Shown: positions 33,655 through 37,195 of the stretch, one piece after another
Position numbering within the stretch: position 1 is the first letter of the stretch
Layout: the number at the start of each line of letters is the position of its first letter
From: an uncultured Bacteroidota bacterium
Lineage (GTDB): Bacteria > Bacteroidota > Bacteroidia > B-17B0 > Aurantibacillaceae
Assembly: GCA_903834765.1 (NCBI GenBank)
Contig: CAILKE010000039.1
Coordinates: forward strand, 1-37,195
Reading direction: 5' to 3'
DNA length: 37,195 nt
Notes under the pieces: model-generated
Told to the model about the DNA's origin: nothing
Seen by the model: the letters and a program-made list of their open reading frames with translations, nothing else
Database searches by the model: none
Made by a program: the position numbers and the translations under genes

Positions 33655-33923
33655 ATATAAATGTGTTTTAAAAAGATTGGATAGTTTAAGAGGTGTTGTT
33701 TATGCAAAAAAATAATTTACAAAAAACTTTTCTCATGATTTTTTGTTTGGATGATGAAAAAGTAATTATTTTCCATTCTCCATAATGTCTACAAAATTAA
33801 ATTGTAAATTAGCTATCCTGATATTAATATCAAATAATTTGAACTTATTCATTTAAAATGAAAAGCGAAATAAAAAAGAGTAATTATTGGAAAACCTATA
33901 AAATTAACTAAACACAAAAAGCA
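33655..33923. other. Intergenic region before the secreted protease
   Basis: 269 bases, AT-rich. It contains a 14-bp perfect palindrome TGATATTAATATCA (33819-33832) about 90 bases before the protease start, possibly an operator. A 27-codon frame from ATG near 33702 (MQKNNLQKTFLMIFCLDDEK) has no recognisable match and no supporting signals. I see no good -33/-7 pair and no terminator for paaZ. Confidence 0.55.
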
Positions 33924-36900
33924 ATGAATAAACCTTACTTAAAAACAATTTTAACGCTGATTTCAGCTTTAATTATTACAAACACCTATGGTCAATCTTC
34001 AGCTGATGGCCTTTGGAATAAATCACGTTCAAAAGAAATTGAAGGCGAAAAAGTTAGAAGAAGTTCCTTTCCTGCTGACTTCCATTTATTTGAATTAAAT
34101 TTAAATTTATTAAAAACGAAATTATTAAATGCTCCGGTTTTATTTGCGAGTTCTAATCAATCAAATTTAGTTCTTGAATTTCCAAACTCAGATGGAAATT
34201 TTGAGAAATTTGCAGTTTATGAATCATCGATTATGGATCCTATTTTGGAAGCAAAATTTCCGATGATAAAAACGTATGCGGCTCAGGGTATTGATGACCC
34301 GACAGCAACAATGCGTTTTAGCGTTACTCAATTTGGACTACATACCATGTCGTTATCCGGTATAAAAAGCACAAACTTTATAGATCCATACACAACAGAT
34401 TTAGGAACATATATCGTATATAATCGTATTAGTTTAGGCGCAGATCCGCAAAGTTTCGAATGTTTAACAGATGAAAGTGTTGTATTGCCTTCGTTACAAA
34501 AAAATAATGGGAGCGGTAATCTAACAATTCAGAATATTAATGATCAAAAATTACGAACATATCGTTTGGCTCAATCTTGCACTGGCGAATATGGAGCTAT
34601 TTTTATGGGAACGGGAACCACTGCTCAGCAAAAAGCAAATGTTCAGGCTCAGATGGCAATTACTATGAATCGTGTTAATGGTGTTTATGAAAGAGACTTA
34701 GCTATACACATGAATTTTATTGCTAACAATGATTTATTAATTTACCTGGCAGCTGCAACTGATCCATGGACAACTGAATGGAATACGAAAACTGCTCAAA
34801 CAATTGATGCTGCTATTGGCGTTGCTAATTATGATATTGGCCATAACTTTAACACAACTGGTGGAGGTAATGCAGGATGTTTATCTTGTGTTTGTTTAAG
34901 TACCTCGCAAACTGCAACACACAAAGGAAGGGGTTATACGGGTCGTGCAAATCCAACTGGAGACGCGTTCGATATTGATTATGTGGCTCACGAAATGGGA
35001 CATCAATATGGTGGTTACCATGTTATGAATACATGCAGTAGAAGTGGGAGTGGGTCTACCGAAGTTGAACCTGCCAGTGGAAGTTCAATTATGGGTTATG
35101 CCGGAATTTGTACCTCTAATGTACAAAGTAATAGTGATGATGATTTTAATTATGTAAATGTGCGAGATATTAGCATAAACATTAAAACAGGTAACAGTAC
35201 TTGTGCTGCCATTACAACTTTAACAAATACGCCTCCTACAGCAAATGCAGGATTAGATTATGTTATTCCTAAATCAACTGCTTATATACTTGAAGGTACA
35301 GGAAGTGATATCGATGGTACGGCTTCTTTAACATATAATTGGAGTCAAAATGATCCAGCTCAATCACCTGGAAACGCATCTCCATTATCAACTTATGCAA
35401 CTGGACCGTTATACAGATCTATAAGCCCTACTATTTCTCCAAACAGATATATGCCTGCATTGGCAACTGTTATTAGTAATACATTAGCCTCAACTTGGGA
35501 AGTTACTCCTTCAGTGGCAAGAACAATGAATTTTTCATTTATTGTAAGAGATAACAATGTTGGTGGCGGACAAACAGCGTCCGATTTAATGTTAGTAACT
35601 GTAAATGGAACAGCGGGTCCATTTGTTATTACTTCGCAAGGAGCAGCAACAAGCTGGACAGCTGCCACAACACAAACTATTACCTGGAGTGTTGCTGGAA
35701 CTTCTGTTGCGCCTGTAAGTACACCAAGCGTAAATATTTTCTTTTCAACCGATGGCGGATATACATACCCTATTACGTTAGCAACAAATGTTTTAAATAA
35801 CGGAACAGCGGTTATTACAGTTCCTTCAACTATAACTACTACAGGTAGAGTAATGGTAAGAGGGGCAGGAAATATTTTTTATGATATTAATAATGCTAAT
35901 ATCACTATTGTAGCCGCTCCGGCCGCTACACCAGTTTCTAACTTTAGTGTAACGTCTTCCAACTTATGTACTACTTCAAGTATTCAATTAACCGATCAAT
36001 CGTTAAATGCTCCAACCTCATGGACATGGACAGCAACATCAGGTACGGGAGTTGCATTTTCAAATGCTAATGCTCAAAATCCAACTGTTACCTTTGCAAA
36101 TGCGGGAACGTATACTATTTCATTGATTGCAAAAAACACTTTAGGAAACAGTACCTCAACTAAAACAATTACAGTAAATGCAACTCCTGTTGTATCTGTA
36201 AATAGTTCAACAATTTGTTCAGGTAGCTCAGCAGCTTTAATTGCAACTGGTGCTAATACCTATAGTTGGAACACAGGAGCAACTACTTCAAGTATTTCGG
36301 TTTCACCAACAGCTAATGCAAACTATACAATTACAGGAATAAGCAACGGTTGTTCAAGTGTTCAGTTAACTAATGTAACGGTGAATGCGTTACCTATTTT
36401 AACTGTTAACTCAGCGACTATATGTGCAGGATCAACAGGAACCTTAAGCGCAGCTGGAGCAAATACTTATACATGGAATACTGGAGCTAGCGGATCTATT
36501 TTATCGGTGTCGCCAACAGTAAATACAAATTACACTGTAACAGGAACATCAATTGAAGGTTGTATTAAAACAAATACAGCTTCAGTATCGATTGGAAGCG
36601 CTCCTTCAATAGCAGTTAACTCATCATCGATTTGTGCAGGCTCTACAACAACTTTAAATGCAAGCGGTGTTACCACCTATACTTGGAGCACAGGTTCAAA
36701 TGCTGCTTCAGTTTCTGTTGCCCCAACTTCTACTTCGGTTTATACAGTAAGCGGTAACTTAGCAGGCTGTGCAACAACCGCTATTAATACTGTAACTGTT
36801 TCTGTTATTTCCAATCCTGTTGTATCTGTAAATAGTTCAACTATTTGTTCAGGCAATTCAGCAGCTTTAAATGCAACAGGTGCTACAACTTATAGTTGGA

Positions 36901-37195
36901 ATACAACTGCTACTACAAATAGTATTTCTGTGTCGCCAACATCAACTACAAATTATAGTGTAACAGGTACAACTAATGGTTGTGTAAATACTAAAGTAAC
37001 AACCGTTACAGTTAAAGCTACACCAACAGTTGCAGTAAATAGTTCAACTATTTGTTCAGGCAATTCAGCAGCTTTAATTGCATCAGGAGCTACAACTTAT
37101 AGTTGGAATACAACTGCTACTACAAATAGTATTTCTGTGTCGCCAACATCAACTACAAATTATAGTGTAACGGGTACAACTAATGGTTGTGTAAA
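33924..37195 (+). CDS. Secreted metzincin (reprolysin-like) metalloprotease with PKD and tandem Ig-like repeats, 3' end beyond window
   Basis: The frame is open from ATG 33924 to the window end, 1090 codons. Residues 1-23 are a signal peptide ending NTYGQ. Then comes a propeptide-like region and a peptidase domain with HEMGHQYGGYH at 356-366, the HExxHxxGxxH zinc motif of metzincins, and a Met-turn SIMGYAG with M390. After about 430 there are beta-rich domains: a PPTANAGLDY cadherin/PKD-type segment, FFSTDGGYTYPITLATN, a PKD domain near 675-750, then from residue 760 at least five Ig-like repeats of 69-71 residues. Such proteins normally end in a T9SS sorting domain, which would be past the edge. 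Likely surface protease or adhesin. Confidence 0.92.
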   Translation, partial: MNKPYLKTILTLISALIITNTYGQSSADGLWNKSRSKEIEGEKVRRSSFPADFHLFELNLNLLKTKLLNAPVLFASSNQSNLVLEFPNSDGNFEKFAVYESSIMDPILEAKFPMIKTYAAQGIDDPTATMRFSVTQFGLHTMSLSGIKSTNFIDPYTTDLGTYIVYNRISLGADPQSFECLTDESVVLPSLQKNNGSGNLTIQNINDQKLRTYRLAQSCTGEYGAIFMGTGTTAQQKANVQAQMAITMNRVNGVYERDLAIHMNFIANNDLLIYLAAATDPWTTEWNTKTAQTIDAAIGVANYDIGHNFNTTGGGNAGCLSCVCLSTSQTATHKGRGYTGRANPTGDAFDIDYVAHEMGHQYGGYHVMNTCSRSGSGSTEVEPASGSSIMGYAGICTSNVQSNSDDDFNYVNVRDISINIKTGNSTCAAITTLTNTPPTANAGLDYVIPKSTAYILEGTGSDIDGTASLTYNWSQNDPAQSPGNASPLSTYATGPLYRSISPTISPNRYMPALATVISNTLASTWEVTPSVARTMNFSFIVRDNNVGGGQTASDLMLVTVNGTAGPFVITSQGAATSWTAATTQTITWSVAGTSVAPVSTPSVNIFFSTDGGYTYPITLATNVLNNGTAVITVPSTITTTGRVMVRGAGNIFYDINNANITIVAAPAATPVSNFSVTSSNLCTTSSIQLTDQSLNAPTSWTWTATSGTGVAFSNANAQNPTVTFANAGTYTISLIAKNTLGNSTSTKTITVNATPVVSVNSSTICSGSSAALIATGANTYSWNTGATTSSISVSPTANANYTITGISNGCSSVQLTNVTVNALPILTVNSATICAGSTGTLSAAGANTYTWNTGASGSILSVSPTVNTNYTVTGTSIEGCIKTNTASVSIGSAPSIAVNSSSICAGSTTTLNASGVTTYTWSTGSNAASVSVAPTSTSVYTVSGNLAGCATTAINTVTVSVISNPVVSVNSSTICSGNSAALNATGATTYSWNTTATTNSISVSPTSTTNYSVTGTTNGCVNTKVTTVTVKATPTVAVNSSTICSGNSAALIASGATTYSWNTTATTNSISVSPTSTTNYSVTGTTNGCV
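36201..37195 (+). repeat. Tandem 207-213 bp repeats coding for Ig-like domains
   Basis: Repeat starts (the Asn codon of NSS/NSA) are at 36201, 36408, 36618, 36831 and 37038, giving periods of 207, 210, 213 and 207, all multiples of 3. Each repeat codes a stretch like NSSTICSGNSAALNATGATT, then YSWNT and a GC-containing strand. The last two are nearly identical at DNA level (154 of 158 bases compared), while earlier ones have diverged. The array continues past the window. Confidence 0.9.

Noticed and set aside
33702-33785. 27-codon frame before the protease as a small gene
   Set aside because: No conserved pattern, no promoter and low-complexity composition.
36201-37195. Regularly spaced repeats as a possible CRISPR array
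   Set aside because: The period (207-213 bp) is a multiple of 3 and the repeats lie in an open frame coding Ig-like domains.

Overview
The window is about 37 kb of AT-rich DNA from a chromosome of the phylum Bacteroidota. Four things point there: a 14-gene-type complex I operon with a short NuoG that lacks the large molybdopterin domain; several proteins built for type IX secretion (T9SS); promoters of the Bacteroidota type (TTTG, 17-23 bases, TAnnTTTG); and starts without Shine-Dalgarno sequences. The sequence alone does not give a genus.

Region 1 (1-12754, minus strand) is the NADH:quinone oxidoreductase operon nuoA-B-C-D-E-F-G-H-I-J-K-L-M, running off the left edge inside nuoM (nuoN is expected beyond). 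The genes look ordinary. The gaps between them do not: most carry a short repeat, and each spacer type differs. Between nuoJ and nuoK sits a four-helix-bundle (23S rRNA intervening-sequence type) gene inside 30-bp inverted repeats. The leaders of nuoJ and nuoH carry tandem heptads (TTAAATC in the sense direction). Between nuoF and nuoG lies a 41-codon relic of a T9SS sorting domain. Other gaps hold common-looking Bacteroidota intergenic repeats and hairpins.

Region 2 (12800-19719, minus strand) has a 1072-residue secreted beta-propeller protein with a T9SS tail and its own terminator. Upstream of it is a tight operon: oligopeptide-binding lipoprotein, membrane-anchored J-domain protein, alpha/beta hydrolase and GNAT acetyltransferase, the last three joined stop-to-start with no spacing.

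Region 3 (19974-25944, plus strand) holds a secreted protein of unknown function, then a biotin carrier protein whose promoter suggests a leaderless message, a Tat-exported Fe/Mn superoxide dismutase, and an aspS-TauE/SafE-mltG cluster.

Region 4 (25941-29964, minus strand) has a MurG-like glycosyltransferase, an LpxH-like phosphoesterase, a patatin-like phospholipase and an acetyl-CoA hydrolase/CoA-transferase. Region 5 (30247-31506) is a divergent pair, DUF3050 (minus) and DUF3817 (plus), with apparent back-to-back promoters. Region 6 (31548-37195, plus strand) has paaZ and the first 1090 codons of a secreted metzincin protease followed by tandem Ig-like repeats that run off the right edge.

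The strongest candidate for something undescribed is the inverted-repeat-bounded four-helix-bundle element inside the respiratory operon, together with the related heptad repeats in neighbouring leaders.
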